From a virus, in the IMG/VR virus record IMGVR_UViG_3300028569_000031, positions 1-64,000 of that record: a DNA stretch of 64,000 bases. One strand, written 5' to 3'. Shown here piece by piece: positions 22,853 to 31,826 of this stretch. Under the pieces are notes generated by a model that worked only from the letters and a program-made list of their open reading frames with translations, had not been told where the DNA came from and searched no databases. Numbering within the stretch: the stretch's first letter is position 1; each line of letters opens with the position of its first letter. The position numbers and the translations under genes are program-made.

Positions 22853-23995
22853 ATGTTTATCGATAACGACTTTCCCAAGCTGTTGGGCGCGGAGCTGTAC
22901 CGCCCCCACCCAGCGTATATCGTGGAGATGGCGGCTGAGCCCGTTGTGGTCCATGACTTCACAAAACAGCCAGGACAGACTGTGCAGCTGGACCGTTATC
23001 GTTTCTGGGGTAACCCTGGAACAAAGACCAGCCGCGAGCGTACCCAAGATCAAACTATCGGTACAGCTAGCAGCCGTGCAATCGTAAAAGACAAGGTTCT
23101 TGTTTCTTTGCGTGAGTACACTGGTCCTGCCGACCCTAACAATACAAACCTTCCCAGCACCTTCAAGATTGCTAGGGAAACCCTGATGACCGCTCAGCGT
23201 CTTCTTTTGGACTCCGGGAACCTTAATATGTTCCACCAGTCCATTGGTTCGTTGACACTTCTGGATGATTATCGTCGTTGGAGGGACCGCGTGTTCCTTG
23301 ACGAGATGGCGAAATCAGAATCCCGTGGCGCATCTGGCGACTCACAGGGCGGTTACTACTACCCCAACGGTAAGGCCAAGTCTTCTTCTACCGTACTTAG
23401 CTCTTATAGTGCTACCGAGTACGCTTCTGAGCGTTACAAGTTTAACGTAAAGACCGACCTTCTAGAGGTTGTTCGTCAATTGCGTAAGCGTAACGTTCCT
23501 GTATTCCAAGACGGTTACTATCGTTGTATTGCTGACCCTTCTTTCATGAAGGATCTGCGTGCTGATCAAGGCTTCCGTGAAATCGCCCGTTACCCAGGTA
23601 TGGGTCAAGGCAACCCTCTCATGGGTGCTGCTGGTCCTAACCAGGCAATTTATGGTGGTGGTCAATACGGCCAAGCAATGTTTGTTGCTGGTGAGCCCGT
23701 GATGCCTACCGGATTTGTATTTGAAGGAGTACGCTTCTTCGAGTCAACCAACTTTGCTGAAAAATCCATCACTTGTGATATTGGCGATGGTAGCGGTGCC
23801 ATTACCCACACCACTCCTCCAGGCCTATTCTTTGGTCCTCAGGCAGTAGGCGTTGGTATCGGTGGCCCTAACGCCCAGGTTCTTATTAACAACAACGATG
23901 ACTTTAGCCGTTTCATTATCTTGATCTGGCAACTGTACGCTGGTTTTGCTAATTTGAACAAGGACTTTATCACCTCTGCTTTCACCATTATTTGA
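22853..23995 (+). CDS. Major capsid protein
   Basis: 380 residues with the traits of a capsid subunit: no membrane segment, an early N-arm region (QPGQTVQLDRYRFWGNPGTK), a long helix (IARETLMTAQRLLLDSGNLN), and a beta-rich C-terminal half (CIADPSFMKDLRADQGF, VMPTGFVFEGVRFFESTNF). The pattern resembles N4 gp56-type HK97-fold capsid proteins, which is my best placement. GC-rich third positions compared with neighbours suggest codon use tuned to high expression. It has its own promoter and is followed by a probable decoration protein. Confidence 0.8.
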   Translation: MFIDNDFPKLLGAELYRPHPAYIVEMAAEPVVVHDFTKQPGQTVQLDRYRFWGNPGTKTSRERTQDQTIGTASSRAIVKDKVLVSLREYTGPADPNNTNLPSTFKIARETLMTAQRLLLDSGNLNMFHQSIGSLTLLDDYRRWRDRVFLDEMAKSESRGASGDSQGGYYYPNGKAKSSSTVLSSYSATEYASERYKFNVKTDLLEVVRQLRKRNVPVFQDGYYRCIADPSFMKDLRADQGFREIARYPGMGQGNPLMGAAGPNQAIYGGGQYGQAMFVAGEPVMPTGFVFEGVRFFESTNFAEKSITCDIGDGSGAITHTTPPGLFFGPQAVGVGIGGPNAQVLINNNDDFSRFIILIWQLYAGFANLNKDFITSAFTII

Positions 23996-24014
23996 GAATA
24001 AGAGGTACTAACAA

Positions 24015-24845
24015 ATGGCAACTTACAAAACAAATGCTGGAAACATTCTCCAGCCCGGCGCTCAGATCAATCGCCTTTCTTCATTCAACGTAGAAGGTGT
24101 TTATGGTTGGCCAGGTATTGAAGCGTATGAGCTGGTTGGTTATGTAAAGATTAGCAATTTAGTTGCCGACAGGGCAAGCTACAAGAGCTTTGACATTACT
24201 GTACCTTCACCAGATCGTCGTGTTGATGACCGTGTACGTGATAACCGTACTTCATTGGTTGTTAATGCTTCTACTTTGCGCCCAGCTTATGTGTACGGTG
24301 CTTCTATAGCCGTAGCACAAGACATTCCTTCCGGTGGTGTAGTTGGATTCCCCGCGTCTCCTGTAACTGCAGACATCGGCGGAACAACTAGCGATCTCCT
24401 CTTCCTTGGCCCTAACAATAGTGGTGTTCCTTTTGGTATCCCTAGTTCACAGGCCAACGGTTTAGCTGCTGCATCCTCTTACCTAACTGCTGCTTCTAAC
24501 CTGTTTACTCAAGGTTCAGCCGCTGTTACAGGTGGTGGTACAGCAGGTATTGCTCCTTTCCTTAACACCGTTACTACTGCGGGTATTGTCGCTGCTAACC
24601 TTGCAGACTCAATGCTCTACAAGGTGACTGCAGATACTACCTTCAAGGTGTTTAGCACCACTGGTGTTACTGCAACCACTGTTAACGGTGCTGGTGTCTT
24701 TATCAGCGCAGCTGATTCTGATGCTGGTAAGGCAGGTTACTTGTTGTGCCGGGTTAATTACCTGCGCACAGCAGCTGCTGTTTCTTGGAATGACATCCAA
24801 GGTTTCATTGACTTTGCTTCTCAGGTTGGCGGCAACGATACTTGA
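24015..24845 (+). CDS. Putative head decoration or minor capsid protein
   Basis: 276 residues with codon use as in the capsid gene. The N-terminal half has ordered beta-type sequence (YELVGYVKISNLVADRASYK, TLRPAYVYGASIAVAQDIPS). The second half is rich in alanine, threonine and glycine. Immediate position after the major capsid gene with a 19-base gap suggests a decoration or cement protein. No family recognised. Confidence 0.55.
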   Translation: MATYKTNAGNILQPGAQINRLSSFNVEGVYGWPGIEAYELVGYVKISNLVADRASYKSFDITVPSPDRRVDDRVRDNRTSLVVNASTLRPAYVYGASIAVAQDIPSGGVVGFPASPVTADIGGTTSDLLFLGPNNSGVPFGIPSSQANGLAAASSYLTAASNLFTQGSAAVTGGGTAGIAPFLNTVTTAGIVAANLADSMLYKVTADTTFKVFSTTGVTATTVNGAGVFISAADSDAGKAGYLLCRVNYLRTAAAVSWNDIQGFIDFASQVGGNDT

Positions 24846-24905
24846 TACTGGTCAATAAGGGTTAAGGTGGGTATTGTATTGATAGCTGTCATTTCATTTT
24901 TTTAA

Positions 24906-25346
24906 ATGCTGTATCAATACAAGCCCACCGGCTCCCTTCTTGAAGTTGTCTCTAAGCATGGGGAGGGCATCCTCATGTGTGTCGATTCACAAGATGAAGT
25001 TTGGTATGTAGCGGAAGAGGACCTTGTTCCACATCTTGATGCTACAAATGAAAAAATCCGTACAGAAGAACGTCTTACTGCTCAACTAGAAGAAGAAGGC
25101 GTTAAACCTGCAAAAGCAACTAATCGAGAAACATTTCCACTTGACGTTAGGATTAACATAAATACTGCAAGTGCAAGACAAATTGCTGACGCATTACCTG
25201 GAGTAGGATTAAAAACAGCACGGGACATTAAAGACTTACAATCTTCAATGACCGGTGAAAAGTTCGTTAAACTAGATCAACTTAAATCCATCAAACGGGT
25301 TGACTGGGACGAAATCTTTAAAGAAAATCTTATCCGCGTTGAGTAA
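24906..25346 (+). CDS. Helix-hairpin-helix neck-region protein
   Basis: 146 residues. The N-terminal half is a small SH3-like looking barrel (MLYQYKPTGSLLEVVSKHGE, DEVWYVAEEDLVPHLD). The C-terminal half is a ComEA-type helix-hairpin-helix: ININTASARQIADALPGVGL, then KTARDIKDLQ. Helix-hairpin-helix domains bind DNA non-specifically. In the head-to-tail gene position this could be a connector or a DNA-stabilising head protein. The stop overlaps the next start as TAATG. Confidence 0.65.
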   Translation: MLYQYKPTGSLLEVVSKHGEGILMCVDSQDEVWYVAEEDLVPHLDATNEKIRTEERLTAQLEEEGVKPAKATNRETFPLDVRININTASARQIADALPGVGLKTARDIKDLQSSMTGEKFVKLDQLKSIKRVDWDEIFKENLIRVE

Positions 25347-25825
25347 TGCAACTCGATAGCTTCCTCAAATCAAAAGTCCGCTGGCACCTGGGATATAACA
25401 CTACAAGCGTCCCCGCTGGTGATCAGGCTCGTCTTGAGGAAGCTGTCAACAACATCCCAGATTCGTTCTGGTATTCAAAAATTGTCGAACAAGTAGGTAG
25501 GTGCGATCAAGCAGAGAAACGTACCGACATGACTGGTAGTGTTAACAACAATACTATTCCGCGTAATCGTATTGAAAGTATTGCAGGCGACGTAGATCGT
25601 ACAATTGCTACTTCTGATTTTAGAGAAACACTTAAAACTTGGACGGCGATTTATATATACGAGACGGATCGATTAGCCCTACATCTTTATGTTCCAAATT
25701 ACCGAAACCCTGAACAGGCTAGGTATCGATTTGATCGGGAAGGAGCTGAATTCATTCAAGCACTTCCAGGCCCTGCTGACGTTGCTGTTGGCACTAGGCT
25801 CATGCTTTCAAATAGTTTCCGCTAG
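25346..25825 (+). CDS. Putative head-tail connector protein
   Basis: 159 residues, mixed fold, with charged helical N-terminus (VPAGDQARLEEAVNNIPDSF) and a C-terminal section LHLYVPNYRNPEQARYRFDR. Position between capsid genes and tail enzymes and the size suit a neck/adaptor protein. No family recognised. Confidence 0.5.
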   Translation: MQLDSFLKSKVRWHLGYNTTSVPAGDQARLEEAVNNIPDSFWYSKIVEQVGRCDQAEKRTDMTGSVNNNTIPRNRIESIAGDVDRTIATSDFRETLKTWTAIYIYETDRLALHLYVPNYRNPEQARYRFDREGAEFIQALPGPADVAVGTRLMLSNSFR

Positions 25826-25841
25826 AGAGGTTAACAATAAA

Positions 25842-26459
25842 GTGGCAGCTTTAAACGCAAGTCAGCTTTTACAATTAGCCCAAAAAGCAGGGTTTAAGGA
25901 TAAAGAAGCCAAGACCATGGCTGCAATCATCCTTGGTGAGTCCAGTGGTAGACCAGATGCATACAACCCTAATGCAACTACTGGTGATAAATCTTACGGA
26001 CTGGCCCAGATAAATATGATCGGCTCCATGGGGCCAGCAAGATTAAAGCAATTTGGTTTACAAAAAAATGAACAGCTTTTTGATCCAGCTACTAATTTAG
26101 CTGCCGCACAAAAAGTTTATTCTGAGGTTGGTAATAAATTTACACCTTGGTCTGTATATAGCTCTGGTGCATACAAACAATTCTTACCTCAAGTAGAGAA
26201 GGCGGCCTTAACTTCACAACAGGTAGCAACAACTCAGCCTGCAGAAGCTACGCAGCCTAAAGCGTTAACTCCAGATGCGGTATCTAAAACAGGTAATACA
26301 TTTGTTGTTTACACCGGAGACAAATCACCAACTGACTTTCTTAATGATTTTATAAAAGAAAAACAATCCGTCGATTCAACTGGTCTTATTAAATCCAGTC
26401 AAATTGATCCGATGAAACTTTTGACCGATGCTTTTAAGGTTAATTATTTTGACAATTAA
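25842..26459 (+). CDS. Lytic transglycosylase-like virion protein
   Basis: 205 residues from the GTG at 25842, preceded by AGAGAGG; the frame is open further upstream but overlaps the connector gene. The lysozyme-like SLT fold is seen in MAAIILGESSGRPDAYNPNA (catalytic Glu in GESSG), SYGLAQINM and FDPATNLAAAQKVYSE. It probably cuts peptidoglycan during DNA entry. The C-terminus (SPTDFLNDFIKEKQSVD, then SQIDPMKLLTDAF) resembles the end of the next protein, suggesting a common virion-docking tail. Confidence 0.75.
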   Translation: MAALNASQLLQLAQKAGFKDKEAKTMAAIILGESSGRPDAYNPNATTGDKSYGLAQINMIGSMGPARLKQFGLQKNEQLFDPATNLAAAQKVYSEVGNKFTPWSVYSSGAYKQFLPQVEKAALTSQQVATTQPAEATQPKALTPDAVSKTGNTFVVYTGDKSPTDFLNDFIKEKQSVDSTGLIKSSQIDPMKLLTDAFKVNYFDN

Positions 26460-26488
26460 ATTAGAATTTAATTAAGCGATCTACTATT

Positions 26489-27148
26489 ATGTCAGAAAAA
26501 TCTATTGTTGATGTAGGTAAGTTTCTTCAGAAATATGGATTAAAGATTGGTGAAAATCCTGCTTTTGGAGGAGTTTCCAATGTGCATACAAAAGGTTCTT
26601 ACCATTACACCCCAGGTGGCTCTGCAATTGATGTTACTGACTGGAGGCCGGACATGGCACCTGCTTACGAAGGGGGTCCTTCTAAGAGCTGGAAACAGCG
26701 CACAGGGGAGTTGTCTTGGCGTGCTAAAAAGTTAGGTGCCTTTACCGAAGCACTTGGGCCTGGTGACCCCGGCCATGACACACATGTGCATTTAGCGTTA
26801 GCAAAAAACGCTCCCTTATCTGAGCAACAATTAGAGTGGCTTGCAACTGGTAGATATAAGACCCCAGACGGTAAGCTTTCTAGCTCCCTTCCTACTAGCT
26901 ATTCCACCGGCCAATCCCCATCACCTACTCCGGCGCAGGCAGCACAACCTCAAACCGCACCGCAAGGAACAGGCAACACAATTGTTCTTGTTCCTGGTAT
27001 GCCTAATCAACAAAAAACCAGTGAAGATTACCTTACTGATTTTCTTTCAAAGAACTTTACTAAAACAAGTACAGGTAATACACAGTCTCAAATTGATCCA
27101 ATTGCAGCGTTAAGACAGGCCTTTAATACACCATCTACTTTTGAATAA
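26489..27148 (+). CDS. M15-like peptidoglycan peptidase
   Basis: 219 residues. The metal-site pattern of the D,D-/L,D-carboxypeptidase M15 group is visible: KGSYHYTPGGSAIDVTDWRP (His and Asp ligands) and PGHDTHVHLAL (HVH motif). It would cleave peptide cross-links of the cell wall. A proline/glutamine linker leads to a C-terminal tail (SEDYLTDFLSKNFTKT, then SQIDPIAALRQAF) similar to the transglycosylase tail upstream. Two wall enzymes in the neck region and none of a lysis-cassette type suggest entry functions. Confidence 0.7.
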   Translation: MSEKSIVDVGKFLQKYGLKIGENPAFGGVSNVHTKGSYHYTPGGSAIDVTDWRPDMAPAYEGGPSKSWKQRTGELSWRAKKLGAFTEALGPGDPGHDTHVHLALAKNAPLSEQQLEWLATGRYKTPDGKLSSSLPTSYSTGQSPSPTPAQAAQPQTAPQGTGNTIVLVPGMPNQQKTSEDYLTDFLSKNFTKTSTGNTQSQIDPIAALRQAFNTPSTFE

Positions 27149-27447
27149 TGAGATTCGCTCAAGTCCCTGGTTACGAACCGAGCTTTCCCGTTACCTACGG
27201 TAATTTATATGGAGACAGCACGTTAACTACTGCAGGTTTTAGTGACCCATTTAACATGAAACGCACTGAGAAAATAATGCATTGTCCATACGTAGTCTCT
27301 TACAATGGTATTGAGGAGCCACGGTTCCAACTAAACAACCCAGCTTATATGAGGGAGGTTGACCGCTCTCATAGCGACCCACTGCCTCCAGTTGGGTTGA
27401 GCCGTAACTCAAGACAAAACGATTTACATGGCGTATACAAAACCTGA
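27148..27447 (+). CDS. Hypothetical virion-region protein (99 aa)
   Basis: Soluble protein with beta-type sequence (MRFAQVPGYEPSFPVTYGNL) and a basic end. No family recognised. Coupled by TAATG to the peptidase gene and overlapping the next small gene by 20 bases. Confidence 0.55.
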   Translation: MRFAQVPGYEPSFPVTYGNLYGDSTLTTAGFSDPFNMKRTEKIMHCPYVVSYNGIEEPRFQLNNPAYMREVDRSHSDPLPPVGLSRNSRQNDLHGVYKT

Positions 27448-27520
27448 ACTTAGGGAACGACTTAAGAATCGAATAAAATCCGGTTCTAAAGGAGGTAAAC
27501 CAGGGCAATGTAATGGCTGA
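27428..27520 (+). CDS. Mini-protein: DUF5872-like N-terminal piece
   Basis: 30 residues, MAYTKPELRERLKNRIKSGS then KGGKPGQCNG. This matches the beginning of DUF5872-type proteins ('PELR..K..I.AG.KGG.PGQWSARKAQ'), but stops just where the conserved tryptophan should follow. The next gene carries the C-terminal part of the same family. It looks like a gene that has lost its middle and been split in two, or two independent minimal proteins. Confidence 0.5.
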   Translation: MAYTKPELRERLKNRIKSGSKGGKPGQCNG

Positions 27521-27719
27521 TAAAGCAATACAAGCTGATCACACCAAACGTTACCTACCAGAAAAAGCATGGGCTAATTTGTCCCCAGAAGAACGGAAGA
27601 AAACAGATGATAAGAAAAAACGTGGCTCTAGAGAAGGTAAGCAATTTGTACCTAATACCGAAAGGGCAAAAAAAGCCCGCCTTGCCGTAGAATTAGCAAG
27701 TAAGAGAAAAGAACAATGA
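27513..27719 (+). CDS. Small basic protein, DUF5872 C-terminal-like
   Basis: 68 residues with TKRYLPEKAWANLSPEERKK and GSREGKQFVPNTERAKKARL. The 'RYLP.KAW..L...E...T..KK..G...GKQFVPNT' signature is common in small basic phage proteins and in the C-terminal part of larger DUF5872-related proteins. Probably DNA- or capsid-associated. Its start lies inside the previous mini-gene (8-base overlap) and its end overlaps the next start by 4 bases. Confidence 0.65.
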   Translation: MADKAIQADHTKRYLPEKAWANLSPEERKKTDDKKKRGSREGKQFVPNTERAKKARLAVELASKRKEQ

Positions 27720-28051
27720 GTATACATGGACAACGAACAGTAAGAAAAAAACTCGCCGACCATGCTGAGGATAGGAGAAGACGACCAGATGAGAGACCAG
27801 CAAATAGACCTCAAGCAGACCTTGGCTATACTCTCGGTGTACGTCAAGACTCTTTACCTTTTGACGAACCATTAAAAACCAACGCTGAAAAATTTGTCTC
27901 TCCTCAACGAACTGATCAAAAAAAACAACGAATGGCCGGTGATGTATTAGGCGCTTTAAACTATGATATAAAACAAGGTACCGGACTACCGTCTGCATTT
28001 AAACAATTGCAAGTCGGCAGTTCTGAACTCCGTAACCCCGAAATTTCTTAG
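27716..28051 (+). CDS. Hypothetical basic protein (111 aa)
   Basis: Very arginine-rich N-terminus (RTVRKKLADHAEDRRRRPDE), remainder polar. No family recognised. The ATGA overlap couples it to the upstream basic protein. Series of small basic proteins in a late operon may be packaged with DNA. Confidence 0.5.
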   Translation: MSIHGQRTVRKKLADHAEDRRRRPDERPANRPQADLGYTLGVRQDSLPFDEPLKTNAEKFVSPQRTDQKKQRMAGDVLGALNYDIKQGTGLPSAFKQLQVGSSELRNPEIS

Positions 28052-28056
28052 TAGCA

Positions 28057-28248
28057 ATGCCTGGTAAAAACCAAATGCCGCCACAGCTGTTGGCACATTT
28101 TAAAAAGAAAGCAGCTAGCAAAAACGAGTCAGAGGAAGCTACGCCAGAAGTAAAAAAAGAAAACGATAAGGCAAAGCGCAAGGAAGCACTGACAAAAGCT
28201 CGTACCCAATTGGAAGAAAAAAACAGAGCAAAACGAAAAGAAAAATAA
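28057..28248 (+). CDS. Small lysine-rich protein (63 aa)
   Basis: MPGKNQMPPQLLAHFKKKAA start, then charged helix (KRKEALTKARTQLEEKNRAK). The opening 'MPPQLLxHFKKK' is familiar from small cyanophage proteins of unknown function. Highly basic and probably an extended helix. Confidence 0.55.
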   Translation: MPGKNQMPPQLLAHFKKKAASKNESEEATPEVKKENDKAKRKEALTKARTQLEEKNRAKRKEK

Positions 28249-28306
28249 TCAGACCACTGGTTAGTGGAAATACGCTACAATTAAAACAACGTAATTAAGT
28301 AGAGCC

Positions 28307-29080
28307 TTGTCGTCATCCTCTTCAAACAAGCAGCCTATGCTTATTGATAGGCCTGCTAATTTAAGCACCCTAGTTACGGTAGCATCTGGTCAGTTATTTT
28401 CTACAAGCTTAATACCGACAGCAATTGGAAATTGTACAAGAGTTTTTGATTGCGATTCCGCACAAACAGACACCTCAATTAGTGGAGCATATATAGATGA
28501 AATATGGTTTCGTTATACAAAAAATAATAATACTTTTATAGATGCACAGACCGCTGGTGCCGGGACATATGCTCAGACAGGAACATCTTCAGTAGTCGTA
28601 ACATTAGCCAATCACAATCTACGTGTTGGCCAAAAAGTAGGACTTGATTATACAAGTGGTACTGCTGTTGATGAAATTGCGGTTGTTTCCGCCGTAACAT
28701 CTACAACATTTACAGTTACTAGCGCAGGAACTTTAACAACAAGCGGAAACGTAAGTGTATACCAACCAACTGATTTCGGGTTCTATTTATTAAATACATC
28801 AACAATTACTAATACCAACCAGTTTTTTCCTTTGTTTGTTGCAAGCGTACCGTCAACTTATGATAACGTTGAGTATAGTCTTACTACAAATTTAGTTCTT
28901 CCTTTGATCAACCACCCAGTACCGCAAGCCGGGGCAAACTTTAGTAGTACTAATAGTACTGTATCTCCAAAAATGCGCGGGTTAATGTTACAACGTGGAC
29001 AAGCTTTATATGTTTCTGTTAGTGGTACAACCTCATTAACAAATGGTTTTTACTGTAACGTGCAAGCGGGTTACTATTAA
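28307..29080 (+). CDS. Tail-region structural protein with beta module
   Basis: 257 residues read from a TTG at 28307; an ATG at 28337 is an alternative. Residues 85-150 contain a beta module (TYAQTGTSSVVVTLANHNLR, then VGQKVGLDYTSGTAVDEIAV), repeated three times in the next protein. The rest is beta-rich with an RGQALYVSVSG-type end, common in phage tail and fibre proteins. Placed at the start of the tail block. Confidence 0.6.
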   Translation: MSSSSSNKQPMLIDRPANLSTLVTVASGQLFSTSLIPTAIGNCTRVFDCDSAQTDTSISGAYIDEIWFRYTKNNNTFIDAQTAGAGTYAQTGTSSVVVTLANHNLRVGQKVGLDYTSGTAVDEIAVVSAVTSTTFTVTSAGTLTTSGNVSVYQPTDFGFYLLNTSTITNTNQFFPLFVASVPSTYDNVEYSLTTNLVLPLINHPVPQAGANFSSTNSTVSPKMRGLMLQRGQALYVSVSGTTSLTNGFYCNVQAGYY

Positions 29081-29088
29081 GAACTAAA

Positions 29089-31386
29089 ATGCCTTTTGGA
29101 TCTAAAGGTTTTAGTGGTAAGCCATTAAAAAGTTTTGATGGCGGCTTGTCCAAAGGGTTTGAGGATGTTAGTAAACCAGTAATACCTGATTTTCTTTTAG
29201 ATGAAAACCCGTTTAAATTTACCCCTAAAGATTTAAAATACAGAAGCAATATCCGATTCTACGATCAGGATGCGTTGTGGACCAGATGGAGACGTGGTTA
29301 TGAACTATACACAATTACACAAAATGTTTTAGGTTCTTTTTCTCAAGAAAGAGCACAGCGTGGTGATTATAGAATGTACTGCTCATTTCAGCAGTTTCCA
29401 GGTGTATTTATACCTATACGTGTTTTTACTTTTCCCACAACAAATTCAGAACTCGGTAATCAATTAGTCGGCATAAGAGATGCAAACTCATTAAATTTTT
29501 ATAATTTCGGCTTGCCAATACTGGAAGTACGTTACCTAGGGACAGCAAGAAATGCAACATATTCCCAAAGTGGTACAACAATAACAGTTTCAAAACAAGA
29601 TCATGGTTTTTTTGTAGGGGAGAATGTTTACCTTGTGTTTACTTCTGGGGCCGGAGTAAATGCAACACTTCCAATTACTTCAACAACTCAAAACTCTTTT
29701 ACTTGTATTGCTGCTGCACCGTTAACCACAGGAGGTAATTTAACAGTACAATTATCAACAATATTTACAGACACTCGTTGGACTGAGCTCAGAACAAGAC
29801 TTAGAAGTTTACCAACTGCAGCAAGTTTTCTTTTGGGTGAGCGGTTGGTAGATAGGGTGATTGAGAAAGATCCGGGCATATCTGCAACTTATTCAAGAAC
29901 GAGTTCTACGTTAACTGTAACTTGCTCTTCTGTACACGGCCTTTCAACTGGTAACACTGTTTATTTATTAGTTAGTAGCGGGCTTATTACTTCTGGTCAA
30001 TATACTATTACTGTTACTTCAACAACACAGTTTACAATAACAACAATTACTAGCGGCACAACAAGCGGTAATGTAACAGTAATTCGTTTAATAATGGGAT
30101 TTAGATATGATGATTATGTTGGTTATACGGTAAGTGCAATTGATGCAACTTCAAATGAAATTGTTTTTTATCGCACTGATAGTTATGGTGCACAAACAAT
30201 AAACAATAAAACAGAGACAGTGGTACCAGCTTCAAGAGGATTTGAAGTGGGTAGGTTTCTGACAACCGAAGTTCGTTATCAATGTACATGTCAAGATTAT
30301 ACTAGGCGATCAGGATATAATTTTTTTGAAGAGGTAATGCACAAGAAGTTCCCAGTTACTGCAATTGGTTCCACAAAACCTGGTCAGTATCTAGATAAAG
30401 ATGGGTCTTTAATTAATCAACGGGATAATGTAGGTGTTTTTTCGGACTTAGGTCACGTAGCTATTAATAATTTTTATCAACTACCGACTTATGAAGATAC
30501 ATCAGATACATCATTTCCTAATTTAATGTATTATCAATTGAGATGGTGTAAGCATATATACGCCGCAATGTTTTCTTTAAAGCATGATGAAGGAAATTCT
30601 CCGTTATCTATTAGCGCCAAGTATGTTCAATCTGGTGTGAACATTACAATTAACGCAGAAAATCACGGATTACAGGCTAATACAAAAGTTGAACTTGTAT
30701 TTACAAGTGGCGGCGCAACGTCAGGACAGTATACTATTACGCAAATTATTAACAATAATAGTTTTATTATTGTTTATCCATTTTCAAACAACACAAGCGG
30801 TTACTGCGTTGTAGAAAACCTGAAAGAACATGATTATGTTAATACATGGCTTTTAGAACCTAGTGATAAACCTGTCGGTGATTCTTTGGATACATTTTAT
30901 ATATCTTTTGACAAGGAAAATAAAAACTTACGAAAAGCTGCAGAACGTTTTGCCTTGGTTAAGCAGGGTGAAAAGTGGGTTGGCACGCAGTCAATTATAG
31001 GTTCCAGGAACCTGCCAGAAGATGTTGCTAATATTGACCCACAACTTTTGGTAATGTTAATGACTGACGAAATACGTAGAGGGTCTTCAGGAACATTAGA
31101 TAATCAAGGTGTTTTACAAAACAGTACACAAAGAATGATTTCAATGATCAGTAAATTATTAAACTTGCAACCAGAGTTTATTCTTGGCACTAAATTTGCC
31201 ATGTTAGATGAACCTCTGATTAATTACATGCCGACATTCGATGCTGGTGCAATTAGGGGAGGCGCTTATTTAAATGGAACACCTACGGAAGATCCAGCCA
31301 CATTGACCGCTATTAATTGCTCCAGCTATGATCCGTATGTGCAGCAAGATACGGTAGTATCTTCTGGACGTTATATTAATTCTTAA
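29089..31386 (+). CDS. Large tail protein with three beta modules
   Basis: 765 residues. Three copies of a 60-residue beta module (at about 165-225, 265-335 and 510-575), each starting 'A.Y.QSG..ITV...HG' and containing 'VYLVFTSG'. Between them are conserved-looking parts with cysteines (VRYQCTCQDYTRRSGYNFFE). Size and place suggest a tail tube, nozzle or baseplate-like hub decorated by Ig-like domains. Exact role not recognised. Confidence 0.6.
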   Translation: MPFGSKGFSGKPLKSFDGGLSKGFEDVSKPVIPDFLLDENPFKFTPKDLKYRSNIRFYDQDALWTRWRRGYELYTITQNVLGSFSQERAQRGDYRMYCSFQQFPGVFIPIRVFTFPTTNSELGNQLVGIRDANSLNFYNFGLPILEVRYLGTARNATYSQSGTTITVSKQDHGFFVGENVYLVFTSGAGVNATLPITSTTQNSFTCIAAAPLTTGGNLTVQLSTIFTDTRWTELRTRLRSLPTAASFLLGERLVDRVIEKDPGISATYSRTSSTLTVTCSSVHGLSTGNTVYLLVSSGLITSGQYTITVTSTTQFTITTITSGTTSGNVTVIRLIMGFRYDDYVGYTVSAIDATSNEIVFYRTDSYGAQTINNKTETVVPASRGFEVGRFLTTEVRYQCTCQDYTRRSGYNFFEEVMHKKFPVTAIGSTKPGQYLDKDGSLINQRDNVGVFSDLGHVAINNFYQLPTYEDTSDTSFPNLMYYQLRWCKHIYAAMFSLKHDEGNSPLSISAKYVQSGVNITINAENHGLQANTKVELVFTSGGATSGQYTITQIINNNSFIIVYPFSNNTSGYCVVENLKEHDYVNTWLLEPSDKPVGDSLDTFYISFDKENKNLRKAAERFALVKQGEKWVGTQSIIGSRNLPEDVANIDPQLLVMLMTDEIRRGSSGTLDNQGVLQNSTQRMISMISKLLNLQPEFILGTKFAMLDEPLINYMPTFDAGAIRGGAYLNGTPTEDPATLTAINCSSYDPYVQQDTVVSSGRYINS

Positions 31387-31388
31387 CC

Positions 31389-31826
31389 ATGACCGTTCAA
31401 ATATTAAGTCGCTTCTCAGACCTTCTTTATGACCGGCCTTTTCCAACAAGATTAGGCGTACTCCCCGATGGCGTAGAAATGGCTTTAAACCATAACGCTA
31501 ATGATCCGGGTTTATATTTTGCAGATAATACGTCAGGGCCTACACGCGGCTTAATAAAAGTAGGTCCCACACACGTAGGCAGTACCGCCCCCAACCTTAC
31601 GCCAACTGGCCACACAAGTTACTCTAAGGGTGAATCCTGGTTAGATACGGCCAGTACAAAAATCTTTAAGGTGTACGATGGATCAGCATTTCAAGCGACA
31701 AATGCTGTCGCTTCTGTTAGTTCTGGTAAACCATCTAATCCAATAAACGGACAACTTCATTACGACTCAGCTATACCAGGTTTATTTATATACTTAACAA
31801 GTAGTGCTAACTGGGTTGCTGTTTAA
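31389..31826 (+). CDS. Tail-region structural protein (145 aa)
   Basis: Mixed protein with 'NDPGLYFADNTSGPTRGLIK' and 'NPINGQLHYDSAIPGLFIYL', patterns used in phage tail fibre proteins that describe a displayed surface ('GxLxYD...GLxxY...WV'). Probably a minor fibre or adaptor. Ends convergently with the minus-strand gene, stops overlapping. Confidence 0.6.
   Translation: MTVQILSRFSDLLYDRPFPTRLGVLPDGVEMALNHNANDPGLYFADNTSGPTRGLIKVGPTHVGSTAPNLTPTGHTSYSKGESWLDTASTKIFKVYDGSAFQATNAVASVSSGKPSNPINGQLHYDSAIPGLFIYLTSSANWVAV

Noticed and set aside
22835-23236. Minus-strand frame of 133 codons
   Set aside because: Antisense to the start of the major capsid gene; shadow of its GC-rich third positions.
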